Part shown: piece after piece, positions 9,871 to 18,230 of the stretch | How the letters are laid out: each line of letters starts with the position of its first letter | Position numbering within the stretch: position 1 is the stretch's first letter | DNA from: an uncultured Pseudomonadota bacterium | GTDB lineage: Bacteria; Myxococcota_A; UBA796; GCA-2862545 | Direction of reading: 5' to 3' | Assembly (NCBI GenBank): GCA_913061235.1 | Contig: CAJXTB010000033.1 | Coordinates: 1 to 51,765 of the forward strand | DNA length: 51,765 nucleotides | Notes under the pieces: generated by a model | The model's database searches: none | Seen by the model: only the letters and a program-made list of their open reading frames with translations | What the model was told of the DNA's origin: nothing | Program-made: the position numbers and the translations under genes

Positions 9871-11172
9871 TTGTATCGTTCATTGCTAGTGGTTGCATGC
9901 TTGCCGACGGTCGCCTTGGCGAGTCCGTCACTACAACACCAAGGACGCTTGCTGGACCCAGCAGGAGGTCCGCTGAATGGCTCGCATTCGCTGCAGATTT
10001 CGCTGTGGAATGATGGCGGTGCAACGGACAACGCGAGCCAGCTGTGGACGGCGTCATTTCCTGTGACGCTCGCGGACGGCTACTACAGCGTGTCGCTGGA
10101 GGCGTCGGACACTGGAGTCGGTCTTGAACCGAGCTGGTTTGCATCGGACGTATGGGTAGGAGTGGCTGTGGACGGGGCCGCGGAGCTTGCGCCACGACAA
10201 GCCTTGACCATGGTTCCGGCTGCACTATCGGCAGATACCGCGCGTCGGGTACGCATTGCGGATGCATCAGGAGCGTGCGACGACGGCGAGATTGTGTGGG
10301 ACACCTCACGCGGCAACTTGTCGGTGTGCCAGGAGGGTGTGTGGCGCAGTGTTGGCACCGCAATCATTACCGAGATCGATGGCTCACGTTCATGGACCAA
10401 CGGTCGCTATGCAGAGTCGTGCCTCGAGTATCGGTCGCCGCCTCCCGGCGTTCTGTACGAGGGCAGCACTGGCGACGGCGTGTACCGAATCGACCCGGAT
10501 GGCGCGACCGGACAAGCCCCGTTTGACGTGCACTGTGACATGACCACAGACGGCGGTGGCTGGACGCTGCTGGGCACCGTCGCCGGCGGCGACGCAGACA
10601 ACTGGAACACCCAGTATGGCTACTGGTCGGACACCAATGGGCTGGGTGTGGTCACCGAACCCTTTGAGGCAGACTTCAAGTCACCGGCGTGGTGGAGCCT
10701 GGATGTCACCGACTCTGAGGTGCTGTTTGAGCGCTGGCACGTGGGGACCATCAAGGCGCAGAGCGTGTTGTCGAACAATTGCGTACATGGTCAGGACCGC
10801 TTTGTGGACCTGTTCACAAGCAACAACAACAGCCTGCGCTGCGGTCGTAGCAATGTTCGCTTGGTCACTGCCCCGGCGGACGGTGCGGGTGTCGCTTCGG
10901 GGTACAGAGAAGGCGTCGACTCCCAGGCGCTTGGCGGCAGTCAAACGAACGGGTTTTGCTGGAATGGTGGGGACAACAACTCCAACACGTTCCGCGGACA
11001 CGCCGGCTGGAATCAGGATGACTACAGCACCTGCGTGGCGGCCGGTCACCTGGGGTACATCGGGGTCTGGCAGACGGGCAGCTCGCAGTTCCAGAACCGC
11101 GACATCACCGAGACAAACTGGCAGTACCAGACGACTGAGTCGCAGACATCAGTGTCGCTGTACGCCCGGTAG
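9871..11172 (+). CDS. secreted protein with C-terminal fibrinogen-like domain
   Basis: Start chosen at the TTG at 9871, because GGGAGG lies at the right distance and it begins a clean signal peptide (YRSLLVVACLPTVALA). GTG starts further upstream would give a long polar leader. 433 residues. Residues ~20-150 match the N-terminal domain of the protein cut by the left edge (LQHQGRLLDPAGGPLNGSH). From ~200 to the end lies a fibrinogen C-terminal-like domain, recognisable by D-G-V-Y-R-I-D-P-D-G, then F-D-V-H-C-D-M and G-G-G-W-T-L-L, with paired cysteines and a late SN-rich calcium-site-like region. Fibrinogen-like domains often bind acetylated sugars or other glycans, so an adhesive or recognition role is inferred. 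First of three such genes in a row. Confidence 0.85.
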   Translation: MYRSLLVVACLPTVALASPSLQHQGRLLDPAGGPLNGSHSLQISLWNDGGATDNASQLWTASFPVTLADGYYSVSLEASDTGVGLEPSWFASDVWVGVAVDGAAELAPRQALTMVPAALSADTARRVRIADASGACDDGEIVWDTSRGNLSVCQEGVWRSVGTAIITEIDGSRSWTNGRYAESCLEYRSPPPGVLYEGSTGDGVYRIDPDGATGQAPFDVHCDMTTDGGGWTLLGTVAGGDADNWNTQYGYWSDTNGLGVVTEPFEADFKSPAWWSLDVTDSEVLFERWHVGTIKAQSVLSNNCVHGQDRFVDLFTSNNNSLRCGRSNVRLVTAPADGAGVASGYREGVDSQALGGSQTNGFCWNGGDNNSNTFRGHAGWNQDDYSTCVAAGHLGYIGVWQTGSSQFQNRDITETNWQYQTTESQTSVSLYAR

Positions 11173-11311
11173 TTCGGACTCGCTACGCCGGTGCTCGTGA
11201 GACGACCAGACCGCGACGGGCGCCGACGAACAGGGCGGCAACTCGTCAGATGTTCTTCCGCAAGCGGCGCTAAGCGTATACACTCCGGGCGTAGATAAAC
11301 GGGGAGAACAC

Positions 11312-12895
11312 ATGATGGTGCGTAGTATTCTGATCGGCTTGATGACCAGCTCGGTAGCACTCGCCGCCGACAGTAATGGTGACGGCTGCCAAGACGAGTT
11401 CGCTGGCAATGGCGCATGCGTAGACGTCGATGCCACGGTCGATGTCTCAAGCACAGTGGGCGCGAATGCCCAGGTGCTGGAAGATGCCTCGATTGGACCG
11501 GAAGTCGCGTTGGGGTCGGGTGTTGTTGTGGCCGCGCGCGCCACGCTGGCCGGACGCGTTGCTCACGCGAGCAACCCCCTCCCGATCGGAGCCAACACCG
11601 TCATTGGTCGCGGTGCGCAGCTTGGCGCAGACCATGTGCTTGGGAATGACGTGAGCATTGGCCGGTCCGCCGTCGCAGGTGCGCGCCTGACCGTCGCTGC
11701 TGGCGGAACTCTCGGGTACGCAGCGCAGGTCGGAGACGATGTCACTGTTGGCGCCAATGCCGTCGTAGGTAACTTGGTCACCATCGGAGACTTCGCTACC
11801 TTAGGGGACAATGCTGTCGTAGCTCGTAGCGTGACCATTCTGAATGGCGCCAACTCCGGTGATGGCGCGGCGGTCAACGGTACCGTCGGACCCGATGTGC
11901 TCATTGCGGCGGGCTCGCGCATCGAACAAGGCGCGCGTGTCCGCAAGCAGGCCGACATTGGTGCGGGTGCGGCGATTGAGTCGACGGGTCGTATTGGTCG
12001 TGGTGCTGTCATCGAGGCGGGAGCCACGGTCTACGGGCGCGTTGCTCCTGCAGCTACGGTCGGAGCTGGAGCGACGGTTGAGGCGGGGGCTATCGTTGCC
12101 CGCGGCGGCGAAGTGTGCGCGGGGAACACGCTTCCCACCGGGTCACAGGTGTTGAACGATGGCACGTGGCCCGTTGAAGGCTGCATTGTGGACGACTCCT
12201 GCCTGACCATCAAGACGTCAAACCCAAGTGCAACCGACGGTGTGTACAGCATTGACCCTGATGGGGACGGTGGGGCTGCGGCCTTCGACGTGTACTGTGA
12301 GATGACGACGGACGGAGGCGGTTGGACGTTGCTGATGAAGGCCGCAGGGACGACCTTTGGCTACGATTCGGCGTACTGGACGAACACATCAACGCTCAAC
12401 GTCACCGACCTAGACACAGGCCATGGGGAAGTCGCGAAGTTTGCTAGCTTCAATGACGTAGCCGTGGATGAGCTGATGATCACCGCCCAGTCCGGTGGCC
12501 AGACCCAGCTGGGTCTTCCGTCCTCACAGACCGCCCGCAGCCTGTTCAGTGGCACTGGTCAGGCACTGTCGGTGACTGCTGGCGACCCAACGCCCATGCA
12601 TCTCATCAGCAACACCGGATACACCTTTTGTGGAGCGCCCTGGCGTGTGAACTCGTACGTGAGCGGCGTAGGAGTGCGCTTGGGAGGCAGCTTCATCAAC
12701 AATTGGGTCTGTAACTACGGCAATGACGCGAGCGGCCAAGACACAGGCGCTCATTACGCCGGCTTTGGTACCAGAGACACCCGATGGGCTCCTGGTACCT
12801 ATGCCATCAAGTCTTTTGGCGTTCGCGACGCTCACGACACGACCTATACAGCTCCTGGGCAGGGGGCGCAGTCGGCGCATCTGTGGGGTCGATAG
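11312..12895 (+). CDS. secreted left-handed beta-helix / fibrinogen-like fusion (copy 1)
   Basis: 527 residues; GGGGAG precedes the ATG at 11312. The signal peptide ends VALAA, followed by a calcium-loop-like D-S-N-G-D-G-C-Q-D-E. Residues ~38-285 are hexapeptide repeats ([IV]-G-x4; for example IGANTVIGRGAQLGADHVLG), the signature of left-handed beta-helices best known in cytoplasmic acyltransferases such as LpxA and in gamma-carbonic anhydrases. I see no catalytic histidine arrangement, so the helix is probably a rigid stalk. A fibrinogen-like domain starts at ~308 (DGVYSIDPDGDGG, F-D-V-Y-C-E-M, GGGWTLL) and fills the C-terminus. An adhesin or lectin on a rod is the inferred architecture. It is 49 bases upstream of its close paralogue and probably cotranscribed with it. 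Confidence 0.88.
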   Translation: MMVRSILIGLMTSSVALAADSNGDGCQDEFAGNGACVDVDATVDVSSTVGANAQVLEDASIGPEVALGSGVVVAARATLAGRVAHASNPLPIGANTVIGRGAQLGADHVLGNDVSIGRSAVAGARLTVAAGGTLGYAAQVGDDVTVGANAVVGNLVTIGDFATLGDNAVVARSVTILNGANSGDGAAVNGTVGPDVLIAAGSRIEQGARVRKQADIGAGAAIESTGRIGRGAVIEAGATVYGRVAPAATVGAGATVEAGAIVARGGEVCAGNTLPTGSQVLNDGTWPVEGCIVDDSCLTIKTSNPSATDGVYSIDPDGDGGAAAFDVYCEMTTDGGGWTLLMKAAGTTFGYDSAYWTNTSTLNVTDLDTGHGEVAKFASFNDVAVDELMITAQSGGQTQLGLPSSQTARSLFSGTGQALSVTAGDPTPMHLISNTGYTFCGAPWRVNSYVSGVGVRLGGSFINNWVCNYGNDASGQDTGAHYAGFGTRDTRWAPGTYAIKSFGVRDAHDTTYTAPGQGAQSAHLWGR

Positions 12896-12944
12896 CGTTG
12901 AGCATCTGTTAGACTGCCTCAACGCTTGCGATTGGGGAGAACAG

Positions 12945-14672
12945 ATGGTTCGTTGTAGTTTTTTGGTTTGGTTAGCCGCTGGGTCTGTGGCGTTTGCAGC
13001 AGATTCTAACGGTGATGGTTGCCAGGACGAGTACGCCGGGAACGGCGCGTGTGTCAGCGTAGACGCGACTGTGGACGGGACCAGTACGGTGGGGGCCGGC
13101 GCGCAGGTGCTGGAAGACGCGTCCATCGGACCTGAAGTTGCCTTGGGCAGCGGCGTTGTTGTGGCTGCTCGCGCGTCCCTTGCTGGCCGCGTTGCCCACT
13201 CCAGCAACCCCGTACCGGTCGGGGCGAACACCGTCATTGGTCGTGGCGCACAGCTGGGTGCCGACCATGTGCTTGGAAGTGACGTGACGATTGGTAGGTC
13301 GGTTGTTGCCGGCGAACGCTTGACCGTGGCTGCTGGCGGAAGCCTCGGGTACGCCGTTCAGGTCGGTGACGACGTCACCGTTGGCGCGGGTGCTGTGGTG
13401 GGCAACCTTGCGTCGCTCGGAGACTTTGCCACGTTGGGTGACAATGCTCTCGTCGCTCGGAGTGTGACCATTGCAGACGGCATCAACGCTGGCAATGGCG
13501 CCTCAGTGAACGGTATCGTCGGACCCGATGTTGTCATTGCTGCGGGCTCGCGCATTGAACAAGGCGCTCGTGTCCGCAAGCAGGCTGAGATTGGCGCGGG
13601 TGCGGCGGTTGAGTCGACGGGTCGCGTGGGTCGAGGCGCCATCATCGAGGCCGGGGCTACCGTGTACGGGCGTGTCGCTCCTACCGGTTTGGTGGGTGCT
13701 GGAGCGACCGTTGAGGCGGGAGCGAGCGTTGCCCGCGGCGGCGAGGTGTGTGCAGGCAACACCCTTCCCACCGGGTCACAGGTGTTGGGGGATGGGACGT
13801 GGCCGGTTGACGGCTGTGCCGTGATCGACTCCTGCCAGACCATCAAGACCAGCGTTCCCGGCTCCGTCGACGGTATCTACAGTATCGACCCAGACGGTGA
13901 TGGTGGCCAGCCAGCCTTTGATGCCTACTGTGACATGACCTCCGAGCAAGGCGGCTTCACTCTGGTCATGAACTTGGACACGAGCGACGGCCATGCCATG
14001 TGGTGGGGAAATTCCCTGTGGACCAACGGCGGAACCTATGGCGTGGCAGACTCGAATCCGTTTGACGGAGACTTGGTCTCACCGGCCTATAGCCAGCTGG
14101 TAGGTGCTACCGAGATTCGCGTAGTCGTTCACGAACAAGGCGTTGTTCGGGGCTTCAAGCGCTGGAACAAGCCAAACAGCAACGCTCTGATCACCTCGCT
14201 CAACAGTGGGGACAACACTGTGCTCGGCTCCTCGGTCGTCTCAAGCGATGTTGGAGCGCTCTCCTCCGCGGAGTTCTTGGTTCGAACCACGACCACTCTG
14301 TACGCGAATCACTGCGTAAACGGGGTCTGCGTCTCCAATTCCGGCGGCTCGCCAGATGGCCACCGCATCGGCTCCAACCAGGCTGCCCCGAGCAACAACA
14401 ACGGTGGCGGAATCGGAAACTGGTCCGACATGGGCTACTGCTGCGGCGTCTCGAGCATTGCCGGTCGCACGTGCAACGGGGACACCATTCGCACGGCGTC
14501 TGAGGCCCAGGGCGGGTGGTACACCGGCTACGCTGGGTCCCACAACACCGGAACCTTCGGTACCGACACGTTGTTCCCGTTTAATCCAACGGGCACAAAC
14601 AGCTCGTGCTCGCAAGCCAACTGGGCCCAGACCAACGGCATCAACTACGACTACGCTATCTACGTTCGCTAG
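12945..14672 (+). CDS. secreted left-handed beta-helix / fibrinogen-like fusion (copy 2)
   Basis: 575 residues from the ATG at 12945, which has GGGGAG at the same distance as in copy 1; a longer in-frame reading overlaps copy 1 and lacks a signal peptide. The signal peptide, the D-S-N-G-D-G-C-Q-D-E loop and the ~250-residue hexapeptide helix are nearly identical in order and length to copy 1, so the pair is a recent tandem duplication. The C-terminal part, from ~308 (DGIYSIDPDGDGGQPAFDAYCDM), is more diverged and longer, with extra cysteines (GYCCGVSS). The recognition domain has thus changed faster than the stalk, as expected if the two copies bind different ligands. Confidence 0.88.
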   Translation: MVRCSFLVWLAAGSVAFAADSNGDGCQDEYAGNGACVSVDATVDGTSTVGAGAQVLEDASIGPEVALGSGVVVAARASLAGRVAHSSNPVPVGANTVIGRGAQLGADHVLGSDVTIGRSVVAGERLTVAAGGSLGYAVQVGDDVTVGAGAVVGNLASLGDFATLGDNALVARSVTIADGINAGNGASVNGIVGPDVVIAAGSRIEQGARVRKQAEIGAGAAVESTGRVGRGAIIEAGATVYGRVAPTGLVGAGATVEAGASVARGGEVCAGNTLPTGSQVLGDGTWPVDGCAVIDSCQTIKTSVPGSVDGIYSIDPDGDGGQPAFDAYCDMTSEQGGFTLVMNLDTSDGHAMWWGNSLWTNGGTYGVADSNPFDGDLVSPAYSQLVGATEIRVVVHEQGVVRGFKRWNKPNSNALITSLNSGDNTVLGSSVVSSDVGALSSAEFLVRTTTTLYANHCVNGVCVSNSGGSPDGHRIGSNQAAPSNNNGGGIGNWSDMGYCCGVSSIAGRTCNGDTIRTASEAQGGWYTGYAGSHNTGTFGTDTLFPFNPTGTNSSCSQANWAQTNGINYDYAIYVR

Positions 14673-14742
14673 CGAACAGCGGCTCAGCGCCGTGCATCAC
14701 CCGGGTTGACGCATGCTTGGAGCGTTGAATGGGGGGTAGGTG

Positions 14743-14757
14743 GTAGTCTAGTCCTAC
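14743..14757. promoter_or_regulatory. putative OxyR box upstream of oxyR
   Basis: GTAGTCTAGTCCTAC is centred about 30 bases before the oxyR start. It fits the OxyR half-element ATAG-N7-CTAT with one change per arm and shares the 13-base core TAGTCTAGTCCTA with the site before katG. It lies within a wider inverted repeat, GGGGTAGG (14733-14740) and CCTACCCC (14753-14760). The position suggests autorepression. Confidence 0.6.
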
Positions 14758-14780
14758 CCCTTTCACCCAAGCGATAGACC

Positions 14781-15701
14781 ATGACTATGCGCCGCTTTCA
14801 GAGCCCGGACTTCTCGTTGCGCCAACTGCAGTACGCGGTGGCGGTCTTGGAGACTGGTGGGTTTGGCACGGCGGCTACCCTGTGCGGGGTGTCGCAGCCG
14901 TCCTTAAGCGCGCAGGTGGCAAAGCTGGAGTCCGCACTTGGGGTGCGGCTGTTCGAGCGCTTGGGACGAGGGGTGATGCTGACCGGGGCGGGGGAGCGCC
15001 TGCTGCCGGTGTTTCGGGAGGCGTTGGCGTCGGCCTCGCGCGTTCAGGCAGTCTCGGTAGCCCTGCAAGACCCGTACGCCATTCCGTTGCGGATTGCCGT
15101 CATTCCAACCATCGCGCCCTATTTGCTGTCCCGTGTGGTCGACCGAATTTCGCAGCAGCCAGGGCCCATTGTTCACTGGTTGGAGATGCAGACACACGCC
15201 GCGGAGCACGCTGTAGAGACGGGGCAAGCGGACGCGATGGTGATTGCAGATCCTCCGACTGACGCTGGGTTGACGGTGAGAACGCTGGGGTGGGAGCCGT
15301 TCGTGGCGGTCGTTCCGAGAGGCTCCGACGGCCCGAATCCAGTCCCCGTGAGCTGGCTGCAAGAACAGGAGGTCCTGCTGCTCGAAGACGGCCACTGCCT
15401 GCGAGAACACGCGCTGTCCACGTGCATGCTTCAAGCTGCACAGGAGTCTGCGTTTCGCGCCACGAGCCTGCCGACCCTCGTCCAGATGGTGTCGTCTGGA
15501 ATGGGCGTGAGCGTGTTGCCAGCGATGGCGGTGCAGATGGAGTGCGCGCGTTCTCGGGTCGATACCCGTGCGTTTTCGAGCCCTGGAATTGGGCGGACCT
15601 TGACCATGGCGTGGCGTCGCAACCACCCGATTGACGGGGTGATTGTGGAGGTCGCTGAACATCTAGAACATGCGGTACGGGACAGAAGCGTCATAGTCTA
15701 G
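14781..15701 (+). CDS. oxyR: hydrogen-peroxide-sensing LysR-type regulator OxyR
   Basis: 306 residues. An N-terminal winged helix-turn-helix at ~12-70 (LRQLQYAVAVLETGGFGTAA, SQPSLSAQVAKLE, GVRLFER) is followed by a LysR substrate-binding domain. The decisive feature is the peroxide switch: Cys206 in LEDGHCLREHAL and Cys215 nine residues later, the same spacing as Cys199 and Cys208 of E. coli OxyR, whose disulphide activates the protein. The gene lies directly upstream of katG in the same direction, a known regulator-target pairing. Start at the ATG at 14781; a second ATG two codons later is equally possible. Putative OxyR boxes lie before this gene and before katG. Confidence 0.93.
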   Translation: MTMRRFQSPDFSLRQLQYAVAVLETGGFGTAATLCGVSQPSLSAQVAKLESALGVRLFERLGRGVMLTGAGERLLPVFREALASASRVQAVSVALQDPYAIPLRIAVIPTIAPYLLSRVVDRISQQPGPIVHWLEMQTHAAEHAVETGQADAMVIADPPTDAGLTVRTLGWEPFVAVVPRGSDGPNPVPVSWLQEQEVLLLEDGHCLREHALSTCMLQAAQESAFRATSLPTLVQMVSSGMGVSVLPAMAVQMECARSRVDTRAFSSPGIGRTLTMAWRRNHPIDGVIVEVAEHLEHAVRDRSVIV

Positions 15702-15707
15702 TCCTAT
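15693..15707. promoter_or_regulatory. putative OxyR box upstream of katG
   Basis: ATAG-TCTAGTC-CTAT is a perfect match to the OxyR half-element ATAG-N7-CTAT, 75 bases before the katG start and overlapping the oxyR stop codon. A weaker second half, ATGT-ATTCAAT-GTCT, follows at 15715, seven bases on, giving the tandem arrangement bound by an OxyR tetramer. Confidence 0.65.
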
Positions 15708-15781
15708 GTTTCGTATGTATTCAATGTCTTGGTGCCTATGGTTAGCTTGGGTGAAGTGATGGTTCCCAAACAGGAGTCATC

Positions 15782-18097
15782 ATGTCTTTCCCATCAAGGT
15801 CTCGCGTTCTTCGCCTTCCCTCACGCATGCCAGCGGTGCTCGTTGCCCTTGTTGCCTCTGCGGTCTCGCTGTCTGGATGCGAGCCCGTCTCGGAGGCGCC
15901 AACCACGGTCAGCCAACACGACGCTGCGGTGGTCGCTTCCACCTCGGCGCAGACGTTCGCGGCTGGCGAGGCAAAGCCCAATGAGTTTTGGTGGCCGGAG
16001 CGGGTCAATCTAGAGCCACTGCGTCAGAACGCGGCCGCCAATCCATACGGCGCAGACTTCGACTATGCGTCCGAGTTTGAGTCACTTGACCTTGACGCGG
16101 TCAAGGCGGATATCGAGGTCCTGCTTACTGATTCACAGGACTGGTGGCCGGCGGACTACGGTAACTACGGTCCATTGTTCATTCGCATGGCCTGGCACAG
16201 CGCCGGCACCTATCGAATCAGCGATGGTCGGGGGGGCGCAGACGGTGGGCAGCAGCGCTTTGAGCCGCTCAACAGCTGGCCTGACAATGCGAACTTAGAC
16301 AAGGCACGCCGCCTGCTCTGGCCCATCAAGCAGAAGTACGGCCGTGCGCTGTCGTGGGCGGACTTGATGGTGCTCACTGGCAACGTGTCGATGGAATCCA
16401 TGGGCTTTGAGACCGTCGGATTTGCCGGCGGCCGCGAAGATGACTGGGCACCGGAGCTGGTGTACTGGGGACCGGAGGCACAGATGCTTGCGGGAGATGC
16501 CCGCTACCACGGCGCACGTGAGCTCGAAGAGGGGCTAGGAGCCGTCCAGATGGGCCTCATCTACGTCAACCCAGAGGGCCCCAATAGCAACCACGACCCC
16601 GTCTCGGCGGCCTACGACATCCGCGACACCTTTGCGCGAATGGCCATGAGTGACGAAGAGACTGTGGCGCTCATCGCTGGTGGTCACACCTTCGGAAAGG
16701 CCCACGGTGCGCATCCTCCGGCAGACTGTGTCGACGTTGCTCCGGCTGGCGCGGGAGTCGCACACCAGGGCATGGGCTGGGCCAACAGCTGCGGCGCTGG
16801 CAACGGCGTTGACACTGTGACGAGCGGTCTCGAAGGAGCGTGGACGGCGGCCCCAGTGCGCTGGACTCACCAATACCTGTCCTTCTTGTTCGACTACGAG
16901 TGGGAGACCACGCAGAGCCCGGCCGGTGCGACTCAGTGGCAGCCGACCGACCGTCAGAGCGATGTGCTGGTCCCCGACGCTCATGACCCCGAGCTTCGAC
17001 ACGCCCCCATGATGCTCACGACTGACTTGTCCATGCGTGAAGACAGCACCTACGAAGGGATCTCTCGGCGGTTCCGCGAAAACCCTGAAGAGTTCGAGGC
17101 CGCGTTCGGAAAGGCATGGTTCAAGCTCACGCATCGCGATATGGGTCCACGGTCTCGCTACCTGGGCGCGGACGTCCCGCAAGACGTCTTCATCTGGCAG
17201 GACCCGCTTCCTGCTGTGGACCACGCGCTCATCACCCCCGCCGATGCCACCGCGCTCAAACGCCAGATCTTGGCATCGGGTCTGACCACACCTGAGCTGA
17301 TTCGCACGGCATGGGCGTCTGCATCGACCTTCCGTGGGTCGGACATGCGTGGCGGCGCCAATGGGGCTCGGGTTCGCCTTGCGCCACAGAACGAGTGGTC
17401 GGTGAACGCACCAGAAGAGCTAGAACGTACGCTGGTAGCGCTGCAAGCTGTGCAGACCCAGTTCAATGCGTCGGCTGTGGGTGGAAAGAAGGTGTCCCTC
17501 GCAGACATCATCGTCCTTGCCGGTGTTGCTGCCGTAGAAGATGCAGCGGCGAAGGGCGGGGTGAGCGTACAGATGGCGTTCACGCCAGGTCGGGCAGATG
17601 CGACGCAAGAGCAGACCGAGGTCGTCTCCTTTGCGCCGCTCGAGCCCAAAGCAGACGGCTTCCGCAACTACTACACCGAAGACGCACTGCGTCGGCCGTC
17701 GGATGCGCTCATTGACAAGGCAGACCTTCTGGAGCTGACCGTTCCCGAGATGACCGCGCTGCTGGGTGGCATGCGAGTCCTTGGCGGCAACGCCGATGCA
17801 AGCCCGCATGGCGTATTCACAGAGTCCCCCGGCACGCTGAGCAACGACTTCTTCACCAACTTGACGGACCTGTCGACCACGTGGCGGCCAGCGGGTGCGG
17901 AGTACACCTTTGAGGGCGTGGGGACCGACGGCGCGGTCAAGTGGACAGCCACAGAGGCTGACTTGGTGTTCGGGTCTAACGCCGAACTGCGTGCTGTGAG
18001 CGAGGTCTATGCGTACGACGAAGCCAAGTTTGCCCAGGACTTCGCCGATGCGTGGACCAAGGTCATGCAGGCGGACCGCTTCGACATGCATCGATAG
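15782..18097 (+). CDS. katG: catalase-peroxidase with lipoprotein signal peptide
   Basis: 771 residues; CAGGAG precedes the ATG. This haem enzyme breaks down H2O2 and oxidises small substrates. The N-terminal catalase half has the distal triad Arg135, Trp138 and His139 ([11 protein letters not shown]), the cross-link residues Trp138-Tyr261-Met287 ([18 protein letters not shown]) needed for catalase activity, and proximal His302 (GGHTFGK). The spacings Tyr-Met 26 and Met-His 15 equal those of the M. tuberculosis enzyme. The second, haem-free half follows as usual. Unusual is residues 1-33: Arg-rich start, hydrophobic core and lipobox L-S-G-C33, then a ~30-residue linker. This predicts an enzyme tethered to the outer membrane or in the periplasm, not the cytoplasmic form. 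Probably OxyR-regulated. Confidence 0.95.
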   Translation: MSFPSRSRVLRLPSRMPAVLVALVASAVSLSGCEPVSEAPTTVSQHDAAVVASTSAQTFAAGEAKPNEFWWPERVNLEPLRQNAAANPYGADFDYASEFESLDLDAVKADIEVLLTDSQDWWPADYGNYGPLFIRMAWHSAGTYRISDGRGGADGGQQRFEPLNSWPDNANLDKARRLLWPIKQKYGRALSWADLMVLTGNVSMESMGFETVGFAGGREDDWAPELVYWGPEAQMLAGDARYHGARELEEGLGAVQMGLIYVNPEGPNSNHDPVSAAYDIRDTFARMAMSDEETVALIAGGHTFGKAHGAHPPADCVDVAPAGAGVAHQGMGWANSCGAGNGVDTVTSGLEGAWTAAPVRWTHQYLSFLFDYEWETTQSPAGATQWQPTDRQSDVLVPDAHDPELRHAPMMLTTDLSMREDSTYEGISRRFRENPEEFEAAFGKAWFKLTHRDMGPRSRYLGADVPQDVFIWQDPLPAVDHALITPADATALKRQILASGLTTPELIRTAWASASTFRGSDMRGGANGARVRLAPQNEWSVNAPEELERTLVALQAVQTQFNASAVGGKKVSLADIIVLAGVAAVEDAAAKGGVSVQMAFTPGRADATQEQTEVVSFAPLEPKADGFRNYYTEDALRRPSDALIDKADLLELTVPEMTALLGGMRVLGGNADASPHGVFTESPGTLSNDFFTNLTDLSTTWRPAGAEYTFEGVGTDGAVKWTATEADLVFGSNAELRAVSEVYAYDEAKFAQDFADAWTKVMQADRFDMHR

Positions 18098-18128
18098 CGA
18101 GGCGGGCGGCACAGCCTGCTAACGAACA

Positions 18129-18165
18129 CGGCGGCTGGACAGGTGAGTGTCCAGCCGCCGCTTTG
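18129..18165 (+). terminator. intrinsic terminator after katG
   Basis: A perfect 13-base stem, CGGCGGCTGGACA (18129-18141) paired with TGTCCAGCCGCCG (18148-18160), closes a 6-base loop and is followed by CTTTGTGTT. It lies between the convergent katG and the 1223-residue surface protein gene and may act on both strands, though the T-tract is short and only on the katG side. Confidence 0.8.
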
Positions 18166-18230
18166 TGTTGATGTCGGTCGATTCACAGTGTGGTCGTTCA
18201 TGGTCGCGCCGCGAGCAGGACCCCGGGGGC

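Noticed and set aside
12723-12944. Upstream extension of the second beta-helix/fibrinogen gene to 12723
   Set aside because: It lies inside the end of the preceding gene and lacks a signal peptide. The ATG at 12945 has the same GGGGAG site as the paralogue.
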